Shown here: piece after piece, positions 1-7,892 of the stretch
Layout: the number at the start of each line of letters is the position of its first letter
How positions within the stretch are numbered: position 1 is the stretch's first letter
NCBI GenBank assembly: GCA_050116155.1
Contig: JASFPE010000025.1
Location: 1 to 22,014, forward strand
Source of the DNA: G020353355 sp050116155
Lineage (GTDB): Bacteria; Desulfobacterota; Desulfobacteria; Desulfobacterales; JAHEIW01
Direction of reading: 5' to 3'
Length of the DNA: 22,014 nt
Notes under the pieces: model-generated
Seen by the model: only the letters and a program-made list of their open reading frames with translations
What the model was told of the DNA's origin: nothing
The model's database searches: none
Translations under genes and position numbers: made by a program

Positions 1-293
1 TATCTCCAACGTACTACTACCCTGCTGTTTCTATTGATCATTGGGATAGTGTTTTTATATCTCAGATGCAAAATTCCACCGTCTAAAGAATGTTTTTGTC
101 ATTGTGAAATCATCAATCGTAAAGGCTACAATTGAAGCCTGAATTTTCAAAAATCTCTTCCTAAACTTAACCACAAGATATTGAGTATCCAAATAATTGA
201 CATTGATATCTAATTAAAGTATTTTCTGCATAACTAATGAGAGTTCCTTCACTCCAATTCAAACTGTTCAAATATTAAAAGGAGGGCATAAAA
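1..293. other. Leader region with no confident gene
   Basis: No gene is convincing here. Frame +1 is open from the window edge to a TGA at 133-135 and would encode a 44-residue tail with a hydrophobic stretch (TLLFLLIIGIVFLYL), possibly the end of a membrane protein. Frame +3 is also open, to a TAA at 106-108, so the choice is not safe. The rest is AT-rich and holds the promoter and ribosome binding site of the next gene. Confidence 0.3.
197..225 (+). promoter_or_regulatory. Candidate sigma-70 promoter of the cyclase fusion gene
   Basis: A perfect -35 box TTGACA (197-202) is followed after 17 bases by TATTTT (220-225), a 4/6 match to the -10 consensus. A transcript would start near 232 and give a leader of about 60 nt. 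The ribosome binding site GGAGG lies at 281-285, eight bases before the ATG at 294. Confidence 0.45.
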
Positions 294-3200
294 ATGAAAT
301 GCCCGAGGTGTCAGTTTGAGAATCGTGAAGGGGCTAATTTTTGCAATGAGTGTGGTTACAAATTTGAACTTACCTGCCCTGAGTGTGGGGCTACCAACCG
401 AGTTGGTAGCAAATTTTGCGATGAATGCGGATCTAAGCTGAGCTTACCTATTGAAAAAGCCCCTAAAGACTTCTCATTTGATGAAAAACTAACCAAAATT
501 CAAAAATACCTTCCTAAAGGTCTTACGGAAAAAATCCTGTCTCAAAGGGACCGTATAGAAGGCGAGCGCAAGCAAGTTACGGTGATGTTCTGCGACATGG
601 AGGGCTTTACTCCGCTGTCGGAATTGCTGGGTATCGAAGACGCCTATTCGATCATGGATCAGGTTTACGAAATTCTGATTCACAAAGTCCACGACTACGA
701 AGGCACGGTCAACGAGATGACCGGTGATGGAATTATGGCGCTTTTTGGGGCTCCCATTGCTTTGGAGGACGCATCTCAACGAGCGATTCGATCCAGCCTT
801 GCGATTCACCGGGAAATGGCAAATTTCAGTGACCAATTGACGCGAGAAATAAAGAATGTCCCACCTGTTAAAATGCGAATCGGCATCCATAACGGACCGG
901 TGGTGGTGGGTACCGTGGGTAACGACCTGCGGGTTGAGTTCAAGGCAGTTGGAGATACTGTAAATCTGGCTTCCAGGGTGGAAAGCCTGGCAGCGCCAGG
1001 AGCTACCTATGTAACGGAGGAGGCATTCAAACTCACTGAAGGCTTGTTTCGGTTTGAAGCCTTAGGGCAAAAGCAAGTTAAAGGCAAGGAGCAACCGGTC
1101 AATATCTACCGAGTAATCGCTTCCAGCACCAGAAGGACGAGGTTTGACGTTAGTGCCGAGCGAGGTCTTACGCCTTTTGTGGGAAGGCAACGAGAGCTTG
1201 AGCTTTTGCTGGACGGTTTTGAACGAGCCAAAGCAGGCCGGGGGCAGACATTCTCTATCATTTGCGAAGCTGGTGTGGGTAAATCCAGGCTATTATATGA
1301 GTTCAGAAAAGCTGTCACTAGCGCAGATGTGATGTTTTTAGAGGGCAGGTGCCTTTCTTACAGCCGGGCGATTGCTTACCATCCAATCATAGACATCTTG
1401 AAGGCAAATTTTGATGTGCGTGAGTCTGATGGGGATACGGAGATTAGGGGAAAGGTCAAAAAGGGGCTGAGAATATTAGGGTTAGATGAGGCTTCTACGC
1501 TTCCATATTTATTAGAACTCCTATCCGTCAAGGACAGTGGTATCGATCAGACTCTCATGAATCCTGAGGCGAAGAAAGACCGGATCATTGAAGCATTGAG
1601 GCGAATCGTCCTTAAAGGCTCGGAGATTCGACCCCTGATCATGGCCTATGAGGATCTCCATTGGATTGATAAAAGCTCAGAAGATCACTTGAAACATCTG
1701 ATGGAGAACATACCGGGGGCACGGGTCTTATTGATATTTACCTACCGTCCAGAGTTTGTGCACACCTGGGGCGCTAGGTCCTTTCACAGTCAGGTAACTT
1801 TGAACCGGCTTTCCAACCGGGAGAGCCTCGTGATGGTCTCTCATCTCCTGGGCACCGAGGAGCTTGATAAGGAGCTTGAGGAGTTCATCCTTGAAAAGAC
1901 AGAAGGGGTTCCCTTTTTTATCGAGGAGTTAATAAAGTCCCTTAAAGATCTAAAGATCATTGAGAGGGAGGACAACAGATATCGTATCACAAAAAATCTT
2001 CAAGAGGTTACCATCCCCACCACGATTCAGGATGTCATCATGGCCCGGGTTGATTCACTGCCCGAGGGGACGAAGGACCTGCTTCAGACCATCTCAGTGG
2101 TTGGGAGGGAGTCCAGCTACGATTTAATCAAGAGGTTGACAGGCCTCACAGAACAGAAACTGCTGTCACATCTTTCAGGTTTAAAGGATTCAGAGCTTCT
2201 CTATGAGAGAGGAATCTATCCCCAATCGACCTATATCTTCAAGCATACGCTTACGCAAGAGGTCGCCTATAACGGCATACTCCTCAAAAAGAAAAAGGAA
2301 ATTCATGAAAAGATAGGAAAAGCCATAGAAGCCCTCTACCCGGACCGTCTGGAAGAACACTATGAGCTGCTGGCCTACCACTATTTACATAGTGCCAATA
2401 CGGACAAGGCTGTTGATTATTTGAGTCAGGCGGGGGACCGGGCACGCGGACTATATGCCCACCAGGAAGCCATTGACTGCTATCAGCGGTCGCTGGCGTT
2501 CCTGAAGAAGCAGGGAGAGCACGAACAAGCGGCGCGGGCGCTGATGAAGCTGGGGTTGACCTATCACAGCGCCTTCGACTTCCGCCGAGCGCACCAAGCC
2601 TATGAGGAAGGCCTCATCCTGTGGCAACGGGCCGGAGAGCTGGAACCAGCCGTCTCGCTACCATCGGCACCCCATGCTCTCAGAGTGTTCTGGGACGAAC
2701 CGCAGACCCTACTTCCGACGATAGTTCTGGATGTTTATTCGATCGTTGTAATGTCCCAGCTCTTCGGCATGTTAGTGGAGTTGAGCCCGGAGATGGACGT
2801 CGTGCCTGATGTGGCCCAAACCTGGGAGGTCTCTGAAGGTGGACGAAAGTATGTCTTCTACCTGCGGGAGAACGCACGCTGGAGCGATGGCACCCCGGTT
2901 ACGGCCGAGGATTTTGCCTGCGCCTGGAGGCGAGTGCTGAATCCGGCTAGTGGGTCGCCTGTTGCCGGCATGCTTTACGATATCAAGGGTGCCAAGGACT
3001 TTCATCAGGGTAACGTATCAGATCCAGGCTATGTGGGGGTGCAGGCTCTGGACGAGCACACTCTGGTCGTGGAGTTGGAAGAGCCGACGAGCTATTTCCT
3101 CCAATTGCTGGCCTACCCTGCAACTGGCCCTGTTCCCCGACATCTAGTGGAGAGGTATGGCGAGTCCTGGACTGCGGTGGACAATATTATCAGCAACGGT

Positions 3201-4157
3201 CCGTTCATACTGAAGTCCTGGCAGAGAGGACATTCTATGGTCTTTGTACGCAATCCGGAGTACGGTGGCCGGTTCACAGGGAATGTGCAGCAGATAGACC
3301 TGTTGCCATTGAAAGGGGCTGCTGCCCTGAAAATGTATGAGGATGGCAGCCTGGACGTTTTGGACTTGAGGCTCCTTCCACCGCTGGAGATGGACCGTGC
3401 CCGGCAGCGGCATGCTGGAGAGTATCTCTCTCCACCATGTCTAGCAACAATCTTCGTGGCGTTTGACATGAGCCGGCCACCCTTCGATGATGTTCGGGTG
3501 CGTCAAGCCTTAGTTCTCGCCACAGACCGACAAATCCTGGGAGATGTGATTTGGAGAGGATATGTTTTCCCGGCCACTGGCGGGTTCATACCGCCGGGGA
3601 TGCCGGGACACTCAATGGGGGTCGGTCTGCCCTACGATCCCCAGCGGGCCCGCCGGCTCATGGCGGAGGCAGGCTATCCAGGTGGTCGAGGCTTCTCCGT
3701 TGTAGAAGCGCTGACGCCCCACGAACGCGAGCCTTTGAGTAAACACCTGCGGGCACAATGGCAGGAGAATCTGGGGGTGGAAATCACGTGGCAGCAAATG
3801 GAGTACGGAGCGTTTGTCGAAAGGGTATGCAGGGAACTACCATCCATATCTCTCGTTCGATGGGTAGCCGACTATCCTGACCCTGACAACTTCCTGAGGG
3901 TCGGTCTTGCCATGTGGCTGCGTGGGTGGGGGAACGAAACTTACGCTAAGTTTGTAGAAGAAGCTAGTCGATCTATGGTCCAGGAAGAGAGGATGAATCT
4001 ATACAAACGGGCCGACAAGATCCTGGTGGAAGAAGCTGCCGTTGTGCCTCTGAACTATGTACGACAGCACTTGCTGATAAAGCCATGGGTGAAAAAGCAT
4101 CCCACATCTGCGACGATGGGGTGGTTCTGGAAGGACGTCATCATCGAGCCCCATTAG
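294..4157 (+). CDS. Zinc ribbon / class III nucleotide cyclase / ATPase / TPR / oligopeptide-binding fusion protein
   Basis: A 1287-residue multidomain protein. Two zinc ribbons come first (C3-C6...C17-C20 and C28-C31...C42-C45). A class III cyclase catalytic domain spans about 92-275: metal Asp101 in FCDMEGFT and Asp145 in TGDG, then GDTVNLASR with transition-state Asn224 and Arg228; Lys217 fits ATP as substrate. A STAND/AAA ATPase covers about 293-600, with Walker A-like EAGVGKS (325-331) and Walker B-like YEDLHWID (452-459). Helical, TPR-like repeats cover about 690-785. From about 795 to the end is an almost complete SBP_bac_5 (OppA-type) peptide-binding domain. The first four parts are a known cyclase architecture; the fused SBP is the odd part. 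No signal peptide or membrane segment is visible, so the SBP domain should be cytoplasmic. Likely role: cAMP production gated by ATPase state and perhaps by a peptide-like ligand (inference). A clear RBS supports the start. Confidence 0.9.
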   Translation: MKCPRCQFENREGANFCNECGYKFELTCPECGATNRVGSKFCDECGSKLSLPIEKAPKDFSFDEKLTKIQKYLPKGLTEKILSQRDRIEGERKQVTVMFCDMEGFTPLSELLGIEDAYSIMDQVYEILIHKVHDYEGTVNEMTGDGIMALFGAPIALEDASQRAIRSSLAIHREMANFSDQLTREIKNVPPVKMRIGIHNGPVVVGTVGNDLRVEFKAVGDTVNLASRVESLAAPGATYVTEEAFKLTEGLFRFEALGQKQVKGKEQPVNIYRVIASSTRRTRFDVSAERGLTPFVGRQRELELLLDGFERAKAGRGQTFSIICEAGVGKSRLLYEFRKAVTSADVMFLEGRCLSYSRAIAYHPIIDILKANFDVRESDGDTEIRGKVKKGLRILGLDEASTLPYLLELLSVKDSGIDQTLMNPEAKKDRIIEALRRIVLKGSEIRPLIMAYEDLHWIDKSSEDHLKHLMENIPGARVLLIFTYRPEFVHTWGARSFHSQVTLNRLSNRESLVMVSHLLGTEELDKELEEFILEKTEGVPFFIEELIKSLKDLKIIEREDNRYRITKNLQEVTIPTTIQDVIMARVDSLPEGTKDLLQTISVVGRESSYDLIKRLTGLTEQKLLSHLSGLKDSELLYERGIYPQSTYIFKHTLTQEVAYNGILLKKKKEIHEKIGKAIEALYPDRLEEHYELLAYHYLHSANTDKAVDYLSQAGDRARGLYAHQEAIDCYQRSLAFLKKQGEHEQAARALMKLGLTYHSAFDFRRAHQAYEEGLILWQRAGELEPAVSLPSAPHALRVFWDEPQTLLPTIVLDVYSIVVMSQLFGMLVELSPEMDVVPDVAQTWEVSEGGRKYVFYLRENARWSDGTPVTAEDFACAWRRVLNPASGSPVAGMLYDIKGAKDFHQGNVSDPGYVGVQALDEHTLVVELEEPTSYFLQLLAYPATGPVPRHLVERYGESWTAVDNIISNGPFILKSWQRGHSMVFVRNPEYGGRFTGNVQQIDLLPLKGAAALKMYEDGSLDVLDLRLLPPLEMDRARQRHAGEYLSPPCLATIFVAFDMSRPPFDDVRVRQALVLATDRQILGDVIWRGYVFPATGGFIPPGMPGHSMGVGLPYDPQRARRLMAEAGYPGGRGFSVVEALTPHEREPLSKHLRAQWQENLGVEITWQQMEYGAFVERVCRELPSISLVRWVADYPDPDNFLRVGLAMWLRGWGNETYAKFVEEASRSMVQEERMNLYKRADKILVEEAAVVPLNYVRQHLLIKPWVKKHPTSATMGWFWKDVIIEPH

Positions 4158-4184
4158 CTTGATAAGCCAGCACATGTATTTTTC

Positions 4185-4213
4185 TTGACACGAAAACGTT
4201 TACAAACTAAAAA
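4185..4213 (+). promoter_or_regulatory. Candidate promoter of the ferredoxin/AOR cluster
   Basis: TTGACA (4185-4190), a 17-base spacer, then TAAAAA (4208-4213, 4/6 to the -10 consensus). The spacer contains the palindrome AAACGTTT. The leader to the next gene would be about 195 nt. The box starts 28 bases after the previous stop codon, so the cluster appears to have its own transcription start. No terminator hairpin with a T-run was found between the two genes. Confidence 0.4.
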
Positions 4214-4414
4214 ACACCAACAATTGCAGACTTCAAAGCTCAATCTTACATTGAATTTGTCCAGTACCGTCCAACTTTTACTTGTACTCTTTTTTCACAC
4301 TGTATCGCACAATTTAAATCTATCTGCTCACACAGTTCTGGTTTCTGCTAAAAAAGGCAGATTTTCATAGAAAGCAATTTCTTTGGGCTAAATCGAGAAA
4401 GGAGGCGTTGAATT

Positions 4415-5494
4415 ATGAGTGACGAAATATATCATAAGCTGGCCAAAATCCTTGATACGCTACCCAATGGTTTCCCTGCGACCGATAGCGGAATCGAAAT
4501 TAAAATCTTAAAAAAGGTATTCACTCCGGAAGAAGCTGACCTATTCTGCGATTTACGATTAACCCCTGAGACCGCGGAACAGATTGCAAACCGAACAGGA
4601 CGTCCAATAGATGGGTTAGAGCAAAAATTAATTTCGATGTGGGAACGAGGTGAGATTGATGCATCCAACCTAGAAGAGATTAAGAAATTCAAAATGATGC
4701 CATGGATTTTAGGAATCTATGAGTTTCAAAATCACAGAATGGACAAAGAATTTGCAAAAATGTGTGAAGAATACTCTATGCACTGGGGTGCTCAATTTGT
4801 AAGTTTTGGACCTCAACTTATGCAGGTAATCCCCATCGAAAAAGAAATTCCCGTAAAGCAAGAAGCACTGCCATACCAGCAGGTATCGAATCTAATCGAA
4901 AATGCCAAGTCATTTATGGTAACCGAATGCATCTGTAAAAAAAATCAGGGACTGCTGGATAATCCATGCGAAAAGCCGACGGAAGTCTGCATGGGAATGG
5001 ACCCGGAGCCGGGATTCTACGATAATCATCCCTGGGGTGGCCGTGTTATATCCAGGGAAGAGGCGTATGAAGTGCTGCGCAAAGCCGAGGAAGCCGGTTT
5101 GGTGCATATGACCAGTAACTTGGAAAGCGGTCATGGTTACATTTGCAATTGCTGTGGGTGTTGCTGCGGTCTTCTGCGCGCAGCTAACATGGGTATACCC
5201 AACGTTGTGAATTCTCATTATTATGCTCAAATTGACCCAGACATTTGTGATGCTTGCGGAACCTGCGCTGAAGAGCGCTGCCAGGTAAATGCCATAGAGG
5301 AAGGTGAAGAGGCTTATAAAATAATTAAAGAAAAATGCATTGGCTGCGGTCTTTGTGTATCAAGCTGCCCATCTGAAGCCATCCAGCTTATTCATAAAAA
5401 ACCTGAGGAACTCGTCTATCCGGTAAAAGACGAAGAGGCCTGGTTTGAGGAACGTGCACGCCAGCGTGGCGTAGATTATAATGCCTACAGGTAG
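4415..5494 (+). CDS. Multi-cluster 4Fe-4S ferredoxin-like protein with N-terminal winged-helix-like region
   Basis: 359 residues, with RBS AAAGGAGG at 4398-4404. Residues about 30-85 look like a small winged helix. A cysteine-rich middle follows: ECIC at 171-174, C185, C192, and CNCCGCCC at 244-251. The C-terminal part is a two-cluster ferredoxin: C278-x2-C281-x2-C284-x4-C289, where one extra residue is inserted before the last Cys, and C308-x2-C311-x2-C314-x3-C318-P. The protein is soluble, with no signal peptide. Such proteins are common in anaerobic Desulfobacterota next to oxidoreductases. Its position 173 bases before the AOR gene suggests it is the electron acceptor or carrier for that enzyme (inference). 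The eight-base cysteine cluster around 244-251 could hold another cluster or a metal site. The winged-helix part leaves a redox-sensing regulator role open. Confidence 0.8.
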   Translation: MSDEIYHKLAKILDTLPNGFPATDSGIEIKILKKVFTPEEADLFCDLRLTPETAEQIANRTGRPIDGLEQKLISMWERGEIDASNLEEIKKFKMMPWILGIYEFQNHRMDKEFAKMCEEYSMHWGAQFVSFGPQLMQVIPIEKEIPVKQEALPYQQVSNLIENAKSFMVTECICKKNQGLLDNPCEKPTEVCMGMDPEPGFYDNHPWGGRVISREEAYEVLRKAEEAGLVHMTSNLESGHGYICNCCGCCCGLLRAANMGIPNVVNSHYYAQIDPDICDACGTCAEERCQVNAIEEGEEAYKIIKEKCIGCGLCVSSCPSEAIQLIHKKPEELVYPVKDEEAWFEERARQRGVDYNAYR

Positions 5495-5667
5495 ATAGAT
5501 TATGTAGAAGCTGTTTCAAAATTGCATCTAATAAATAGTCATAGAACATGGGCAGCGTCATCATGTAATGGGGGTGGAAAATGGTTGAGAGCCTCAGGTT
5601 CAACATTACCCGGCTCGTAAGGCAGCAGAGTAACTGAATAACAAAACCTTAAAAAGGAGGAGCAGCC

Positions 5668-7542
5668 ATGGCCAATGGATATATGGGGAAAATTTTAAGG
5701 ATTAACTTGTCGCAAGGTAAAATCGACGAAGAAGACTTGCGGGAAGATTGGGCTCAAAAATTTATCGGTGGCTCCGGTCTGGCAACTCGCTATTTATATG
5801 ATGAAGTGCCGGCGGGTGCAGACCCCCTGGGGTCTGAAAACAAATTGATATTTATGACCGGGCCCCTTACCGGAACAATTTCCGCCAGTGCCGCGCGGTA
5901 TTCAGTGGTTGCCAAATCTCCCTTAACCGGAATCTGGGGTCATGCCAACTCCGGCGGTAGCTTCGGGCCGGCGTTGAAACGCAGCGGTTTTGACGGCATT
6001 ATTTTTGAAGGCACTTCCCAGAAACCTGTATATCTGAAGGTTATCGATGGCCAGGCCGAATTGCGTGATGCCGGCGAACTGTGGGGCAAGACCGTACCGG
6101 AGACCGAGGACAAAATTCAACAGGAGACCGAGCAAAAATTAACGATCGCCTCTATCGGGCCCGGCGGCGAAAACCGCGTGCGTTATGCCGCGATTATGAA
6201 CAACAAACACCGGGCCGCGGGCCGATGCGGCCTGGGCGCCGTAATGGGGGCCAAAAATGTAAAAGCCGTTGCCTGTGGCGGTAAGGTACCCATCAAACTG
6301 GCAAACCCGGACACCTTCAAGGAAGTTGCAAAAAAACAGTTCGATTTGTTGGATGAATCCATGCTGAAAGTGGGCTTTGAAGCCTTCGGTACCAATATGG
6401 TCTCTGATATGGTGAATGCCCGTGGCGGATATCCGACCCGCAACTGGCAGCAGGGCGTTTTTGAGCAGATCGAAGAAGTCAGCGCCCAGGCATTGACCGA
6501 TAAGGTTTTTGTAAAAGGGGTGAACTGTTTTGCCTGCCCTATTTCTTGCGGACGGGGAACCGAGATTCGGGAAAGCCGATGGGCGGGTCGCTCGGGTGAG
6601 GGACCGGAATACGAAACCACCAACACCTTGGGGGCGCAATGCAATGTGGCGGATATGAACGCGATTACCATGGCCAATTATCTTTGCAATGAATACGGCC
6701 TGGATACCATCACCGCTGGCTCAACCATCGCCTTTGCCATGGAGTGTTATGAAAAAGGAATTCTGACCAGGGAACAAACCGACGGCCTGGCGCTTAACTT
6801 CGGCGATGGCGCGCTGGTGGTCAGCCTGATCGATAAAATAGCCAAGCGGGAAGGCATCGGTGATCTGCTGGCCGAAGGTACCCGGGCGATGTCGCAAAAG
6901 CTCGGTCAGGGTTCGAAGCATTTTGCCATGCATGTCAAGGGGCTCGAACTGCCCGCCTATGATCCGCGGGCTGCAAAAATTACCGGGCTCGGTTATGTCA
7001 CCGCCAACCGCGGCGGCGACCACATTACGGCCTATGTCCAGGGGCCGACCTTCATCGACGCGCCCTTTCTGCTGGTTGAGGACAGCACGATTGCGGATCC
7101 GTTTGAGGCCAATCCTAAAGAGGCCAAAGTCGTCATCGATCTGGAAAATGCGCTGACCATGTTTGACTGCATTGGTGCCTGCAAGTTTATGGGAATACTG
7201 CTGCCGGCCGAGGACTATGTGCAGCTGATATCCCATGCCACCGGATGGGATTTCAAGGTGGCGGATTTCAGGAAAAGCGGCGAGCGCATTTATAACCTCA
7301 TGCGGGCCTACTGCGTCCGGGAAGGCATCACGCGCGAACACGACACGCTTCCCGGGCGGCTGATGGAAGATCCCTTGCCGCAGGGACCGGCCGAAGGTAT
7401 GGTAATCGATAAAGATACCTTAGAGATGCTCAAAGATGCCTATTATGAGATGCGCGGCTGGGATAAGGAAAGCGGCAAACCCACTCCCGAAAAATTGACC
7501 GAGTTAGATCTCCAAGACTTGAAAGCCGACTTATGGGGATAA
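5668..7542 (+). CDS. Aldehyde:ferredoxin oxidoreductase family, tungsto/molybdopterin enzyme
   Basis: 624 residues, the normal length of the AOR family. These enzymes oxidise aldehydes to carboxylic acids (or the reverse) and pass electrons to ferredoxin. The 4Fe-4S site is visible as C287-x2-C290-x3-C294 plus a distant C505 in DCIGACKF. Cofactor-loop features are present: the Gly-rich GGSGLATRYLYDE start, ARYSVVAKSPLTG, HANSGGSFGPALKRSGFDG, HRAAGRCGLGAVMG and ANRGGDH. RBS AAAAAGGAGG ends at about 5659. The 173-base gap upstream can fold into a hairpin (GTAATG 5565-5570 with CATTAC 5604-5609, enclosing GTTGA/TCAA) of unknown meaning. Benzoyl-CoA reductase catalytic subunits (BamB) belong to the same family. 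The window lacks the other Bam subunits, so a true aldehyde (or acid-reducing) role is more likely. The substrate cannot be read from the sequence. Confidence 0.93.
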   Translation: MANGYMGKILRINLSQGKIDEEDLREDWAQKFIGGSGLATRYLYDEVPAGADPLGSENKLIFMTGPLTGTISASAARYSVVAKSPLTGIWGHANSGGSFGPALKRSGFDGIIFEGTSQKPVYLKVIDGQAELRDAGELWGKTVPETEDKIQQETEQKLTIASIGPGGENRVRYAAIMNNKHRAAGRCGLGAVMGAKNVKAVACGGKVPIKLANPDTFKEVAKKQFDLLDESMLKVGFEAFGTNMVSDMVNARGGYPTRNWQQGVFEQIEEVSAQALTDKVFVKGVNCFACPISCGRGTEIRESRWAGRSGEGPEYETTNTLGAQCNVADMNAITMANYLCNEYGLDTITAGSTIAFAMECYEKGILTREQTDGLALNFGDGALVVSLIDKIAKREGIGDLLAEGTRAMSQKLGQGSKHFAMHVKGLELPAYDPRAAKITGLGYVTANRGGDHITAYVQGPTFIDAPFLLVEDSTIADPFEANPKEAKVVIDLENALTMFDCIGACKFMGILLPAEDYVQLISHATGWDFKVADFRKSGERIYNLMRAYCVREGITREHDTLPGRLMEDPLPQGPAEGMVIDKDTLEMLKDAYYEMRGWDKESGKPTPEKLTELDLQDLKADLWG

Positions 7543-7892
7543 ACACCCGGTATGCATCTTTCCAATTACAAAAGTGAGGGAGTAGATTTAGGTCCAGTTG
7601 AGTTTTTAAACAACACCATGTCTAAGGTTTCAGGTGTCAGTGTTCAGGTGTCAGCAAGCATTAATTGAGGAATTTAGAGATTGAGGAATTGAGGAATTCA
7701 CATATTCAAAAATTAGATCGACAGAATACCTTCAATCCCTAAATTCCTAAATTTTTACCCTGTGAAATGCGAAGCATATTTCGCCGGGGCGCAATTCCTA
7801 AATTATGTACCCTGACACCTGAAACCTAAAATCAATTTTTGTGTTGCAAACTACCTGTGAGACACAACAAAAGATTATTTGAGGGAAAAGAG
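7543..7892. repeat. Intergenic region with a ~200-base nested imperfect inverted repeat
   Basis: There is no gene in this 350-base gap. The outer arms are TTTCAGGTGTCAG (two near copies, about 7628-7654) and CCTGACACCTGAAACC (about 7811-7827). The inner arms are GAGGAATTTAGAGATTGAGG (about 7670-7689, with further GAGGAATT copies) against CAATCCCTAAATTCCTAAA (about 7734-7753) and CAATTCCTAAATT (about 7791-7803). The same outer words recur around 18262 and 19119. The RBS of the next gene (GAGGG, 7881-7885) closes the gap. Confidence 0.7.

Noticed and set aside
5565..5609. Molybdenum/tungsten cofactor riboswitch before the AOR gene
   Set aside because: A hairpin can form, but none of the conserved Moco aptamer elements was found.
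6721..7341. 206-codon open frame on the minus strand
   Set aside because: It is antisense to the AOR gene, with no RBS and no recognisable motif; the AOR frame explains it.
5668..7542. Benzoyl-CoA reductase (BamB) assignment
   Set aside because: Same family, but the other Bam subunits are absent and the ligase/MoaD context fits a stand-alone AOR.
7628..7829. CRISPR-like array
   Set aside because: Repeats are short, inverted and irregular, with no equal-length spacers and no cas genes.
7839..7892. TTG start extending the acyl-CoA ligase by 18 residues
   Set aside because: No RBS, residues unlike the family, and a good RBS exists for ATG 7893.
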